This document shows positions 26,695 to 35,178 of a stretch of DNA of 64,000 bases, piece by piece. The first letter of the stretch is position 1, and every line of letters starts with the position of its first letter. The DNA comes from Lachnotalea glycerini (lineage in GTDB: Bacteria; Bacillota; Clostridia; Lachnospirales; Lachnospiraceae). Location: contig NZ_QICS01000011.1 of assembly GCF_003201285.1 (NCBI RefSeq), positions 81,414-145,413 of the forward strand, in the 5' to 3' direction. Under the pieces are notes generated by a model. The model was not told the origin of the DNA and made no database searches. It saw nothing but the letters and a program-made list of their open reading frames with translations. Position numbers and translations under genes: made by a program.

Positions 26695-28106
26695 TAGTTG
26701 CCCTCCTCTATTGCATTGTATTTGCTAACAAAGCAGTATTCTTTCATCATCATTTCAACTTCTTTTTTAATACGTTTACAACAATCTTTTTTCTTTTCAA
26801 TTGACAAATTTGTCAGATTATCAACAGAAGCAACACATACTTTACAATATCTGTATGCCCAACACTCTTTACACATATCATCTCCTAGCTTGCCTATATT
26901 TAATATTGTATTAATATTTTGATAAAAAAATCCATTTTTTAAATCTCCAATCTTTGAAACTGAAGATATTTCACTTACTTTCTCACAAGGAAAAAAATTA
27001 CCGTCTACATTGACAAACAAGCGAAATGCTCCCGGAATACATGGCCCAGATGGATGTGATATAGGTTTTACACCATTTTCAGTTATGTAGAATTGCTTAT
27101 AATGTTCTCTTAATTTATAATAATAATTTTTAACCATTTTTGAGCAACAGCTCTCATCTAATTTTCCAATAAGAATTAAAATACATTTAAACAATTCGTA
27201 GCGCTGAGAAATAATATTATTTTCTTTTTGAACATTATGTTCTCCATCCTTGTATCGGTTGCTAACAGTAGAAACCGATAATTCTGTTTCTTTTAGTATA
27301 TTTGTATTTGTGAAAAATTCATTGCAGCCCATAAAATCTGACGAGACAGAAAGAACAACACTAAACATCATTCTTTTAGCCAAATTAGGATAGCTTTCTT
27401 TTATCCTTTCAATATTTTTCATAATAGTATAAAATGAGCCCTTATCACTATCTTTAAATTTTCGATTCATATCATGTATTTTCTGATCTCCGTCAATACT
27501 TATTGTTATAGAAAATTTATGTTCTTCTAAAAAGCTTAAATAGTTCTCATTAAAAACTGTTCCATTCGTAGTTAATGTAAAATAGTAGTTTTTACCTGGA
27601 TATTTTTCTAAAGCATATAAAACAGTATCTTTTATTACATCGAAATTCAATAAAGGTTCACCACCATAAAAGCCTATACAAACCCTATCTGATTCTGAAC
27701 TATTTTGAATCAAAAAATCTATTGCATTTTGAGCCGTCTCTAAACTCATTATTTTTTTATCATGAGACCTATTCAAATAATTTCCTGAATATACACAATA
27801 TTCACAGCGTAAGTTACAATCCTGTGTGACTTGCAAACAAATTGATTGTAGTTTACTTGTTAGATAGCTCTGTATTATTTTGCTCATTGGATGTTCTATT
27901 TTTTCAATTTTGTTACAAGATAAATATCCTCTTTTTTTTAATCGTTCTATGCTCGAATATATACTTTTATCCATTTCTTTTGAATTTTTATTCACAAAGT
28001 ATTTAAATAACAAAAAATCTATTTGTAAAATATTATTTTTATTTACATCATAAAGAAAATATTCATCTGCTACGTTAAATAAATGTATAAACGGACTATC
28101 ATTCAT
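26694..28106 (-). CDS. Radical SAM/SPASM peptide maturase (CcpM-like)
   Basis: The 470-residue protein has a RiPP-recognition-like N-terminus (residues 1-85), the radical SAM motif CNLRCEYC (Cys97, 101, 104), the GFYGGEPLL SAM-binding segment, and a cysteine-rich SPASM C-terminus (NVDGNFFPCEKV, then CKECWAYRYCKVC and DCCKR) for auxiliary Fe-S clusters. Such enzymes install thioether or other radical crosslinks in ribosomal peptides. Directly upstream is a 40-codon gene whose product starts MKKLGKR and contains CYC, the likely substrate. Upstream context and size match Cys-rich peptide radical SAM maturase CcpM. An attenuator hairpin lies between precursor and maturase. Confidence 0.88.
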   Translation of the reverse strand: MNDSPFIHLFNVADEYFLYDVNKNNILQIDFLLFKYFVNKNSKEMDKSIYSSIERLKKRGYLSCNKIEKIEHPMSKIIQSYLTSKLQSICLQVTQDCNLRCEYCVYSGNYLNRSHDKKIMSLETAQNAIDFLIQNSSESDRVCIGFYGGEPLLNFDVIKDTVLYALEKYPGKNYYFTLTTNGTVFNENYLSFLEEHKFSITISIDGDQKIHDMNRKFKDSDKGSFYTIMKNIERIKESYPNLAKRMMFSVVLSVSSDFMGCNEFFTNTNILKETELSVSTVSNRYKDGEHNVQKENNIISQRYELFKCILILIGKLDESCCSKMVKNYYYKLREHYKQFYITENGVKPISHPSGPCIPGAFRLFVNVDGNFFPCEKVSEISSVSKIGDLKNGFFYQNINTILNIGKLGDDMCKECWAYRYCKVCVASVDNLTNLSIEKKKDCCKRIKKEVEMMMKEYCFVSKYNAIEEGN

Positions 28107-28125
28107 ACTATTTCCTCCTTGTCAA

Positions 28126-28152
28126 AAGGCTATTGCTTTAAGCAATAGCCTT
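28126..28152 (-). terminator. Attenuator hairpin between precursor peptide and radical SAM genes
   Basis: A perfect 13-bp stem AAGGCTATTGCTT/AAGCAATAGCCTT with a single-base loop ends in TTTT on the minus strand. It lies 28 bp after the precursor stop and 20 bp before the maturase start, so most transcripts would carry only the precursor. Confidence 0.85.
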
Positions 28153-28180
28153 GGTTTAAGATGATTATGACCCATCTTAC

Positions 28181-28303
28181 TCACATATTATTTTCAAGTC
28201 TTTCTCCCCAATAATAATACATGCTTTTGCTGAAGCAATAACAACTGCCATATGTTGTGCTGATGTCAAAGCTCCCAGTTGTTCTTTTTCCAAGTTTTTT
28301 CAT
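28181..28303 (-). CDS. Candidate modified-peptide precursor (40 residues, MKKLGK leader)
   Basis: This short gene has a strong ribosome site (AAAGGAGGG, 7 nt before ATG 28303). The product begins MKKLGKRTTGSFDIST, continues YGSCYCFSKSMYYYWG and ends ERLENNM before TGA at 28181. A short MKKLGK-type N-terminus is what I recall for CLI_3235-family clostridial peptide precursors that sit next to CcpM. This one has only two cysteines (CYC) but is rich in Tyr and Ser, so the crosslinks, if any, may differ from the Cys-rich founding members. It is followed by an attenuator and the maturase gene. The small size escapes ordinary gene callers. The precursor role is inferred from position, ribosome site and leader. 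Confidence 0.7.
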   Translation of the reverse strand: MKKLGKRTTGSFDISTTYGSCYCFSKSMYYYWGERLENNM

Positions 28304-28341
28304 TATACATCCCTCCTTTGTATTCAATATTTATATACTTA

Positions 28342-28357
28342 ACAAAGATTTCTTTGT
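28342..28357 (-). terminator. Short hairpin after the unknown 221-residue gene
   Basis: ACAAAGA/TCTTTGT stem with a 2-nt loop immediately after the stop codon; weak, without a clear T-run. Confidence 0.35.
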
Positions 28358-28365
28358 GTATATAC

Positions 28366-29031
28366 TTATGCGCGACTGGCGATATCCGCTATATTGTTTA
28401 TCATTCCCTCCGTTTCATTTGAAAGAGAATCGTCTGAACTAATATTATCTGCAGAGCTTTCTTCGGCTTTATTTAATCCGTGATTTCTTCCCTGATCGTC
28501 AACAAGAGTCTCTGTTGGTTTCGATAGTTCCAAACTCATTGTCACTTCCATTCCCCCCATACTAGTAGTAATTACAAGAACTCTGGATCCATCTGCTTTA
28601 ACTACTATTTCAGAATCAGTATTTGTTTTCGCTTTATCCGACTTTTTTAAACTGTTAATATCATCTTTTTCTAAATCTTCAAATATTTTATTCCAAAATT
28701 CTTTATTCCCCAACTTTTCAGTAATTTCATCAGCAGTTTCCTTACTAACAGACGAACTTACACCCAAATTAGAATTATCTTGATTATCTTCATTAATATT
28801 TAAGGTTTTACTTTTTGAATTCATGTTTAGAATTGGTATAGTACTATCTGCCTTACTATACGTTATACTACTGTCTAATTCATTTTCCATATTTTCTTGT
28901 ATATATGTATCTAGTTTTGAGTCATTATTGATTATAGCGTCTAATTTATTTTTAAAATTGGACATTTCCTTTTTATATGGTTTTTCTCCTGCTATATTAC
29001 TAACTGTTTTGTTGATACTATTAATATTCAT
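28366..29031 (-). CDS. Unknown hydrophilic protein in the peptide locus
   Basis: This 221-residue protein has no signal peptide, membrane segment or cysteine. It is rich in Asn, Ser, Lys, Asp and Glu. The only compact-looking part is residues about 95-165 (ETADEITEKLGNKEFWNKIFEDL, then VVKADGSRVLVITTSMGGMEVTMSLEL), a helix-plus-beta-hairpin pattern; the flanks look disordered. I do not recognise a family. AAAGGAGAGCCT precedes the ATG, so translation is likely. It lies between an ABC exporter and the precursor gene on the same strand. It could be an adapter, an immunity protein or a second substrate, but nothing in the sequence decides this. Confidence 0.7.
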   Translation of the reverse strand: MNINSINKTVSNIAGEKPYKKEMSNFKNKLDAIINNDSKLDTYIQENMENELDSSITYSKADSTIPILNMNSKSKTLNINEDNQDNSNLGVSSSVSKETADEITEKLGNKEFWNKIFEDLEKDDINSLKKSDKAKTNTDSEIVVKADGSRVLVITTSMGGMEVTMSLELSKPTETLVDDQGRNHGLNKAEESSADNISSDDSLSNETEGMINNIADIASRA

Positions 29032-29094
29032 AGGCTCTCCTTTATAAAAACTAAATTTTTTTAAGTAAATAAATTGTTAACTGGCAATAACACT

Positions 29095-30801
29095 TTAAAT
29101 TTTAACTATCATACTGTTAAACATTTTATTATTTTTATATAAGCTTTCATAATCCCCTATTTCCACATCCTTTCCTGACTGCATAAAAACAATTCGTTCC
29201 ACTTTCTTTAAAACATCTTGTTTATGTGTAACTAAGATAACAGTTCTATTTTTTAGTCCAGAATATAGTAAATTATTTATTTGCATTTCAGAAAATATAT
29301 CTGCATTAGAAGTTGCCTCATCCAATATAATAATTGGTTTATTATGAATCAAAGCTCTTGCCATTGCTATTTTTTGTTTCTGTCCTCCCGAAAGCAGTAT
29401 TCCATTTTCACCTACGTTATAATCCAAAGATACTTCTTTTACAAAACTTTCCAATCCACTATCCTTAACAGCTCTCATTATCTCAGCCTCAGTGATTCGC
29501 TTATATAGTGCAATATTATTACGTATCGTGTTATTAAATAAATAAACCTGCTGACTTACTACAGCTATCAGGTTTCTATATTTTTTAAGAGAATAAGTAG
29601 ATATATCCTGGCCATTTAACAGTATTTTTCCTTGATTTGGCTCATACATCTTGTTAATTAAATTTATAATTGTAGTTTTTCCACATCCATTTCTTCCAAT
29701 TAATGCTGTTTTACTTCCTTCTGGAAATACAATATTTATATTATCTAATACCACTTTACTTTTTTCATAAGAAAAAGTAACATTTTGGATTACTAAATCT
29801 CCGCTATCTGGATTATCGTTGACATTTATATTTTCAATTTCTTCTTCTAATATCATAAATTCATAAAAACGCTTTGTAGATGGAATTACACCTGATAATA
29901 GATATCCTATATTTAATATACTTGAGATTGGCTCTGTCACATATGTACTATAAGTTATAAAAGCAAACACGCTTCCTACCGTGAGTTGAAATTTAAATAC
30001 CATATTGGCTCCAATTATATATATAATCATAGTTAAGAATTGAATTATCAGTACATCTATCGTTGAATTCCATTGATCCAACATATTCAATTCTTTTTCT
30101 TCTGAAACTACAAACTTTTTCTTTTCTTTAAATTCACTGTATTTATTCTCATATATTCCAAAAAGTTTTACTTCACGTATTCCACCAATTGAATCTCCAA
30201 ACCATTTAGCATAATCTCTACTTTTTTCTATATAGACATCCATTAAAGTTTTTCTTTTTTTTGCAAAATACTTCATCGAATAATATTTTACCGGAATCAT
30301 AAGAAGCACTATTAAAGTCATTTTAAAATTTATTAAAAAAAGACCTATAATTCCCCCTGCTATGCAGAACATTTGTGTTACTACAAAAAACATTCCTTTA
30401 TCAGTAATGGAAGTCATTTTGCTAATATCCGTATTAATGCTATTCAAGATTTCAGCATAATTGAAGTTTCCAAAATAATCTATCTTCATTTTCAATAAGT
30501 GTGAAAAGGCTTGTTTGCTAAGCATATATTCTATTTTTGCTGCTATACTAATCCTTTGTTTCTCCTTAAAAACATCAATGATCAAATTAGCTACATACAA
30601 AGTAGCTGATAATACCACTAATTTTACAAGTAATTGCTGATCTCTTCCAATAAAACCTTTATCCATTATACTCTTACTTAATAAAGGTATACACATATTA
30701 AATATTGTAGATATCAGCAAACACAAGATAATCGATATGATTGCTTTTTTATAATCTTTAAGCAAATTTAATAATTTTTTTACTGCTTCTTTATCATTCA
30801 T
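29095..30801 (-). CDS. ABC exporter (fused membrane and ATPase domains)
   Basis: The 568-residue protein is a half-transporter with six membrane helices in residues 15-300 and a C-terminal ATPase: Walker A IGRNGCGKTT, Q-loop VVSQQVYLF, signature LSGGQKQKIAMARAL, Walker B PIIILDEATS, H-loop THKQ. There is no N-terminal C39 peptidase domain, unlike the other exporter of the locus. It stands just before the unknown 221-residue gene and the MKKLGK precursor, so it may export the radical-SAM-modified peptide or give self-protection. It would act as a homodimer. Confidence 0.9.
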   Translation of the reverse strand: MNDKEAVKKLLNLLKDYKKAIISIILCLLISTIFNMCIPLLSKSIMDKGFIGRDQQLLVKLVVLSATLYVANLIIDVFKEKQRISIAAKIEYMLSKQAFSHLLKMKIDYFGNFNYAEILNSINTDISKMTSITDKGMFFVVTQMFCIAGGIIGLFLINFKMTLIVLLMIPVKYYSMKYFAKKRKTLMDVYIEKSRDYAKWFGDSIGGIREVKLFGIYENKYSEFKEKKKFVVSEEKELNMLDQWNSTIDVLIIQFLTMIIYIIGANMVFKFQLTVGSVFAFITYSTYVTEPISSILNIGYLLSGVIPSTKRFYEFMILEEEIENINVNDNPDSGDLVIQNVTFSYEKSKVVLDNINIVFPEGSKTALIGRNGCGKTTIINLINKMYEPNQGKILLNGQDISTYSLKKYRNLIAVVSQQVYLFNNTIRNNIALYKRITEAEIMRAVKDSGLESFVKEVSLDYNVGENGILLSGGQKQKIAMARALIHNKPIIILDEATSNADIFSEMQINNLLYSGLKNRTVILVTHKQDVLKKVERIVFMQSGKDVEIGDYESLYKNNKMFNSMIVKI

Positions 30802-31052
30802 AAATAGCTCCCATTAATATATACGGCCAAAATTTAATATGCGTCTATATATCAATACATTTAATAGTTAAATTCTTAAATTGCATATTTTATTTCTATC
30901 TCATTTTCATCAGTCAAATATAATTATCTTTTGCTTTTAATTATATCATTTAAAATTCTATATTTATATATCGTCTACATAATTCGTCATTTAAGAGCAA
31001 AAAAAAACATGCTATAATTAGTATATATACTATAATAACTATAAAAATTATT

Positions 31053-31766
31053 CTATTTTATTTCATAATATTTATCTTCAACCAGTTTATATTTTTGTCT
31101 CGGAACTGGCAAAAACTCTCCTGTCCTTAACTGAACTTTATATCTAATAATACTGCTAATATATTTCTGATTTACTAGAAAACTTTTATGAATTCGCATA
31201 AACTTATTTCTATCTAAAATTTCTTCTATATGGTCTAGTTTATCATACAAGGAATATGTAACCTCACTTTTTAATAGTAAATGAAATATCACTTTATGTT
31301 TTTTACTTTCTATATAAATGATATGATCTCTTAATATCACTGTTTCTCCTTCCAGAAAATCAAACTTTACTTTTAAATTACTAATTTCAAGTTTTTGAAT
31401 AATAGATTCTAAACACTCTGGTAACATATCATGAATCTTGTCTTTCAATATAAATCGAAAAGCATTTACTTTATATCCTTCAATTGCATAATAAATAAAT
31501 TCTGATACAACTACCAAAAATGCTTCCTTATTAAGTTCTCTCATTTTTCTTGTTACTTCTAAAAAATTAATATCCGGTCTATCAATATAAAAAAATACAA
31601 CCTGATATTGACATACCTCTAAGTCCAGACTGCAAAATTTAGTTAACGAATCATATGTCTTAATCTCACAATCATTTATATTATAATGAAATAATAAATC
31701 ATCTAACTGATATTTTATTTTTTTTATATGAAATATTTCATCATTACATATAGCTATTTTAAGCAA
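31053..31766 (-). CDS. LytTR response regulator with degenerate receiver (no phospho-acceptor Asp)
   Basis: This 237-residue protein has an AgrA/LytR-like receiver plus a C-terminal LytTR DNA-binding domain (ILRDHIIYIESKKHKVIFHL and FMRIHKSFLVNQKYI). The N-terminal acidic pair is present (CNDE), but the phospho-acceptor region reads VVFFYIDRPDIN where active receivers read IFLDIQMPGMN; Tyr60 replaces the Asp. Phosphorylation at the usual site is therefore not possible, and no histidine kinase gene lies nearby. It starts with TTG (GGAGG 10 nt upstream). It sits inside the peptide locus and probably controls it by a signal other than phosphotransfer, for example by binding a small molecule or peptide, or constitutively. 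Confidence 0.85.
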   Translation of the reverse strand: MLKIAICNDEIFHIKKIKYQLDDLLFHYNINDCEIKTYDSLTKFCSLDLEVCQYQVVFFYIDRPDINFLEVTRKMRELNKEAFLVVVSEFIYYAIEGYKVNAFRFILKDKIHDMLPECLESIIQKLEISNLKVKFDFLEGETVILRDHIIYIESKKHKVIFHLLLKSEVTYSLYDKLDHIEEILDRNKFMRIHKSFLVNQKYISSIIRYKVQLRTGEFLPVPRQKYKLVEDKYYEIK

Positions 31767-31939
31767 TCTCTAAATACCTCCAAATTACTGATAGAATTAA
31801 TAAATATATCGGTATACTATTTGATTTTATTAGTTTTCATTGAGTAATACTTTACAAAATTTTAGAACAACAAAGTATTATCTCTGAAATAAAACTAATA
31901 TATTATCAACTAAATTTCAATAAAGAAGCAATAATGAAA

Positions 31940-32458
31940 TCATATTACTTTTTCCAATATGTAGTTGAAATAGGTTGTCTTATAACTAATTATACTAACT
32001 TTAGCTTCCATTCCATTTTTTATCTCTACAATATTTCCTTTTTTGTCAGTAAGTACGTTACAATCAAGGATACAAGATGCTGTATAGTATTTCATGCCAC
32101 TGTTTTGATCTACTACTACATCATGACTAATACTATCTATTGTCGAATTTATCACACCATAAACACTTCTTGATAATGATATTATTTCTATACGAACATC
32201 ATCATTTTCTTTGATGCTGCCTATACTAGTATTTTCAATATATATCTTACATATATTAAGATTTCTGTCTATTTCACCAGAAGCAGTGATTGCGACCTCT
32301 TTTTCTGCATACAAAGACCATGTTACGATACTAATTAAAATGGCCGCAATAATATAAACGATATATTTTAAAAATTTATAGGAACATGATGCTAAGTAGC
32401 CATTCACAAAACTTTTAGCATCTGTTAAATCTTCCAGGTTTTCAATCTTATATCTCAC
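31940..32458 (-). CDS. Short HlyD-like membrane-fusion protein
   Basis: 172 residues: a cytoplasmic N-terminus, one membrane helix (FLKYIVYIIAAILISIVTWSLY) and a barrel/lipoyl-like outer region (VAITASGEID, KENDDVRIEI, NGMEAKVSI). Accessory proteins of peptidase-ABC bacteriocin exporters (MesE/LcnD/ComB type) are usually 400-470 residues with a long coiled coil. That hairpin is missing here, so the outer part goes from the first barrel strand directly to the second. The gene starts 12 bp after the exporter. It likely assists export of the double-glycine peptides. Confidence 0.78.
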   Translation of the reverse strand: MRYKIENLEDLTDAKSFVNGYLASCSYKFLKYIVYIIAAILISIVTWSLYAEKEVAITASGEIDRNLNICKIYIENTSIGSIKENDDVRIEIISLSRSVYGVINSTIDSISHDVVVDQNSGMKYYTASCILDCNVLTDKKGNIVEIKNGMEAKVSIISYKTTYFNYILEKVI

Positions 32459-32470
32459 TATAGCTTCCTC

Positions 32471-34666
32471 CTATTCGTTATTGGATACTATTTTATGTTC
32501 TTCACTATCTAATGTTTGTTCTGCCCATAGATTGTAATAATATCCTTTTTTATACAAAAGTTTTTTATGGTCACCTTCTTCAATTATTCTGCCCTTGTCC
32601 ATAACATAAATCTTTTGACATTTTTTAATCGTGCTTAATCGATGTGCGATTATGATTGTAGTAACATTCCTTGTGCATTCATCTAACGTTCTTTGTATTG
32701 CTCTTTCAGTTATAGAATCAAGATTCGATGTTGCTTCATCCATGATAAGTATTTCTGGATTCTTTAGTAGTGCTCTTGCGATAGATAATCGCTGTCTTTG
32801 TCCACCTGATAGGTTTGATCCCTTTTCCTCCAAAGGAGTTTTATATCTTAATGGCAAACTTTCTATATAGTCATGTATCTGAGCTTTTTTGCAAGCATCA
32901 ACCATCTCTTCATAAGTGATGCCCTCTCTTGCAAACTCTAAATTTTCTTTTATGGTACTTGAAAAGAAAAAGGAGTCCTGCGAAATGTAGCTTACCTTAC
33001 TTCTTAAAATTTCTTTATCTATCTCATTTATCTCATAATTATTTATAATTATTTTACCTTGCTTTACTTCATAAAATCCCATTAAAAGCTTAGCTATCGT
33101 TGTTTTTCCTGATCCGCTTTCTCCTACTAAAGCAATTCTTTCTCCATTGCTTATATGAATATTTATGTCGTTTAAAACATTATCCCTCACACCGTATGCA
33201 AAATTCACATTTTCTAAAGAGATACAACCCGCAAGAGTTTCTGGCTTGATACATTCATTCTCCGATTTTTCTAATTCCAAATCTAATATTTCCCCTAATC
33301 TGTCACTGGCAACGATTGCCCCTTGAAGCTGTGGCTGTAAATTGATTAATCTTCCTATCGGCTGAATAAAATAGGCAAGAAGTGCATTAAAGCTAATAAG
33401 CTCACCTATGCTGACTTCACCATTTAGCACAAGACTACTCCCAAACCATAATAAGCATATGCTAAATCCACCACTAACGGTATTCATTAATGTCTCTTGT
33501 ACATTATAAGTGCATCCATGTTTAAAACAGCTTTTCATAAACTTTAAAAAATTATTTTCCGTCTTCACCTGTACTAAACCTTCACCATTAAAAGCTTTTA
33601 CCGTTTCTATCCCTTCTAATGATTCAACTAAAAAAGAGGTTAGAGAAGCATTATCTTCCATCACTCTTCTATTTACTTTTTTTATTATATTTTTAAAACC
33701 AAATACTAATACTAAATATAAAATTATGGGAACAAAACATGTAAAAAACAATTTTGCATTCTGAAGATATAGAATCACTCCACCCACACCTGCCATTAAG
33801 ACATCAATCATTAAAGTTAATGTAACAGAAGATATAGCGTTTCTAATTTTATCACCGTCATTAAATCTTGAGATAATTTCTCCTACTTTTCTCGTACCAA
33901 AAAAATTCATCGGAAGTTTAATAACATGATTATAATACCCAAGAAGTAATGGAACATCTATGTTTTGAGCCATATACAATAATAGCATTTTTCTAAAAAA
34001 TTCAGTTATTATTTTAAAAAGCAATAGTATAAGCATTGCTATTGATATGGAATGTAAATTAGCTCCAAGATTATTCGGTAATATATCATCTATTAAAAAT
34101 TTATAATAAAATGAGCCTGCTATTCCTAGAACAGTAACTAATAGAGAGGCTATAAATATGTTTAATAAAAGACCTTTTTGAACTTTAATAAGCCCCCAGA
34201 ATCTTTGAAAAATTCCTTTCGTCTCATCACCTTTTTCAAATATAGCGGTTGGAGTCAGAAAAATTAAAACATCACTCCAAATTTTAAAGAAATCATCTGG
34301 TTTATATTTCATCATCCCCCTGCCTGGATCAGCGACTAATATATAGTTCTTTGTAATTTTATGTACTACTACAAAATGAAGCAATGCATCATCTATAATA
34401 ACATGTGCAATGAGAGGAGTTGGAAGATTATCAAATATTTCTTCTTTTTTTTCTACCCTGACTGCCTTGGTACTAAATTTTAGTTTCTGAGCTGCTTGAA
34501 TAATTCCGTATACGGAAGTTCCTTCTAAGTCGGTACCTGCCGCTTCTCTTATTTTTGATACAGAGAGCTTTAACCCATACTGCTTGGCAATTGTAGCTAT
34601 ACAAGCTGGGCCGCAGTCTTGTATATCATGTTGTTTTACACAATAATATTTTTTTAATATATCCAT
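32471..34666 (-). CDS. Peptidase-containing ABC exporter (PCAT, C39 family)
   Basis: The 731-residue protein has three parts. Residues 1-135 are a C39 peptidase (catalytic Cys18 in QDCGPAC, His97 in LLHFVVVH, Asp113 in VADPGRG); then six membrane helices; then an ATPase with GESGSGKTT, YISQDSFFF, LSGGQRQRLSIARAL and LIMDEATS. PCATs cut peptides after a double-glycine leader and export the core. Two genes directly upstream encode peptides with the leader ending ILGG, the obvious substrates. A stem-loop between them and this gene should set the precursor-to-exporter ratio. All catalytic residues are intact. Confidence 0.95.
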   Translation of the reverse strand: MDILKKYYCVKQHDIQDCGPACIATIAKQYGLKLSVSKIREAAGTDLEGTSVYGIIQAAQKLKFSTKAVRVEKKEEIFDNLPTPLIAHVIIDDALLHFVVVHKITKNYILVADPGRGMMKYKPDDFFKIWSDVLIFLTPTAIFEKGDETKGIFQRFWGLIKVQKGLLLNIFIASLLVTVLGIAGSFYYKFLIDDILPNNLGANLHSISIAMLILLLFKIITEFFRKMLLLYMAQNIDVPLLLGYYNHVIKLPMNFFGTRKVGEIISRFNDGDKIRNAISSVTLTLMIDVLMAGVGGVILYLQNAKLFFTCFVPIILYLVLVFGFKNIIKKVNRRVMEDNASLTSFLVESLEGIETVKAFNGEGLVQVKTENNFLKFMKSCFKHGCTYNVQETLMNTVSGGFSICLLWFGSSLVLNGEVSIGELISFNALLAYFIQPIGRLINLQPQLQGAIVASDRLGEILDLELEKSENECIKPETLAGCISLENVNFAYGVRDNVLNDINIHISNGERIALVGESGSGKTTIAKLLMGFYEVKQGKIIINNYEINEIDKEILRSKVSYISQDSFFFSSTIKENLEFAREGITYEEMVDACKKAQIHDYIESLPLRYKTPLEEKGSNLSGGQRQRLSIARALLKNPEILIMDEATSNLDSITERAIQRTLDECTRNVTTIIIAHRLSTIKKCQKIYVMDKGRIIEEGDHKKLLYKKGYYYNLWAEQTLDSEEHKIVSNNE

Positions 34667-34723
34667 GTTTTCACCTTGTTTTTCGTAATAGTTAATCGCT
34701 TGTTTGATTCAACTTTTGTAAGA

Positions 34724-34752
34724 AAAGCTGATTTCAAAATGAAATCAGCTTT
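34724..34752 (-). terminator. Attenuator hairpin between double-glycine peptides and PCAT
   Basis: A perfect 13-bp stem AAAGCTGATTTCA/TGAAATCAGCTTT with a 3-nt loop, followed by TTCTT on the minus strand, 24 bp after the second peptide gene. The arrangement mirrors the hairpin after the MKKLGK precursor. Confidence 0.8.
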
Positions 34753-34775
34753 CCAGGCATAACCTATTAAGTTGT

Positions 34776-34952
34776 TTACGCCACCTCTACTACTTTCCAA
34801 TCACCGGTAGTGGTAAGACTTTTTGCCCACTCTCTTGCTTTTGCATCTGAATCAAATTTTTGTTGCATTTTGCCATTTGGAGTATCATAAACAATAGCTA
34901 ACCATTTACCGCCTAAAATTTCTTTTTGTTCTTTTATTGTTAAGTTTAACAT
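34776..34952 (-). CDS. Double-glycine-leader peptide precursor 2 (58 residues)
   Basis: The leader MLNLTIKEQKEILGG is nearly identical to that of the neighbouring precursor and ends in Gly-Gly, the cut site for a C39 peptidase. The 43-residue core begins KWLAIVYDTPNGKMQQKF and ends TTTGDWKVVEVA; it has no cysteine. Pattern and spacing suggest strand-helix-strand, with DAKAREWAKSL as the helix, and it aligns with the other core (both have a D-x-NG turn and a KAR helix). AAGGAGG lies before ATG 34952. Functions open: two-peptide bacteriocin, signal, or surface peptide. The gene is too short for most gene callers but well supported by its leader and neighbours. Confidence 0.85.
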   Translation of the reverse strand: MLNLTIKEQKEILGGKWLAIVYDTPNGKMQQKFDSDAKAREWAKSLTTTGDWKVVEVA

Positions 34953-34983
34953 TTGAATGTCCTCCTTGCATAATTATTATATG

Positions 34984-35178
34984 TTAGTCTTCTATTACTA
35001 AACTTATTCGATAATGATAACCATCTGGAAGACCAGACACTTCAAGTGCATGCTCAGCTCGTGCCTTAGTACCATATGAAGATGTACTTACTATATTACC
35101 ATTTGAATCAAAAATCATTAGTTCATAGTAATTACCACCTAAAATCTTTTTTTGTTCTTTGATTGATAAGTCTAACAT
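34984..35178 (-). CDS. Double-glycine-leader peptide precursor 1 (64 residues)
   Basis: The leader MLDLSIKEQKKILGG ends in Gly-Gly. The 49-residue core starts NYYELMIFDSNGNIVSTSSY, continues with a helix-like TKARAEHALEVSGL and ends YHYRISLVIED. It is a paralogue of the next gene (shared leader, shared D-x-NG turn and KAR helix). No cysteines or GxxxG motif are present, so it is not an obvious pediocin-type or classical two-peptide bacteriocin. It is the first gene after the consensus promoter at 35230-35258. It would be matured by the PCAT encoded downstream. Confidence 0.88.
   Translation of the reverse strand: MLDLSIKEQKKILGGNYYELMIFDSNGNIVSTSSYGTKARAEHALEVSGLPDGYHYRISLVIED

Noticed and set aside
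31053..31766. Complete agr-type quorum system
   Set aside because: No AgrB-like peptidase, no AgrD-type cyclic peptide and no histidine kinase in the window.
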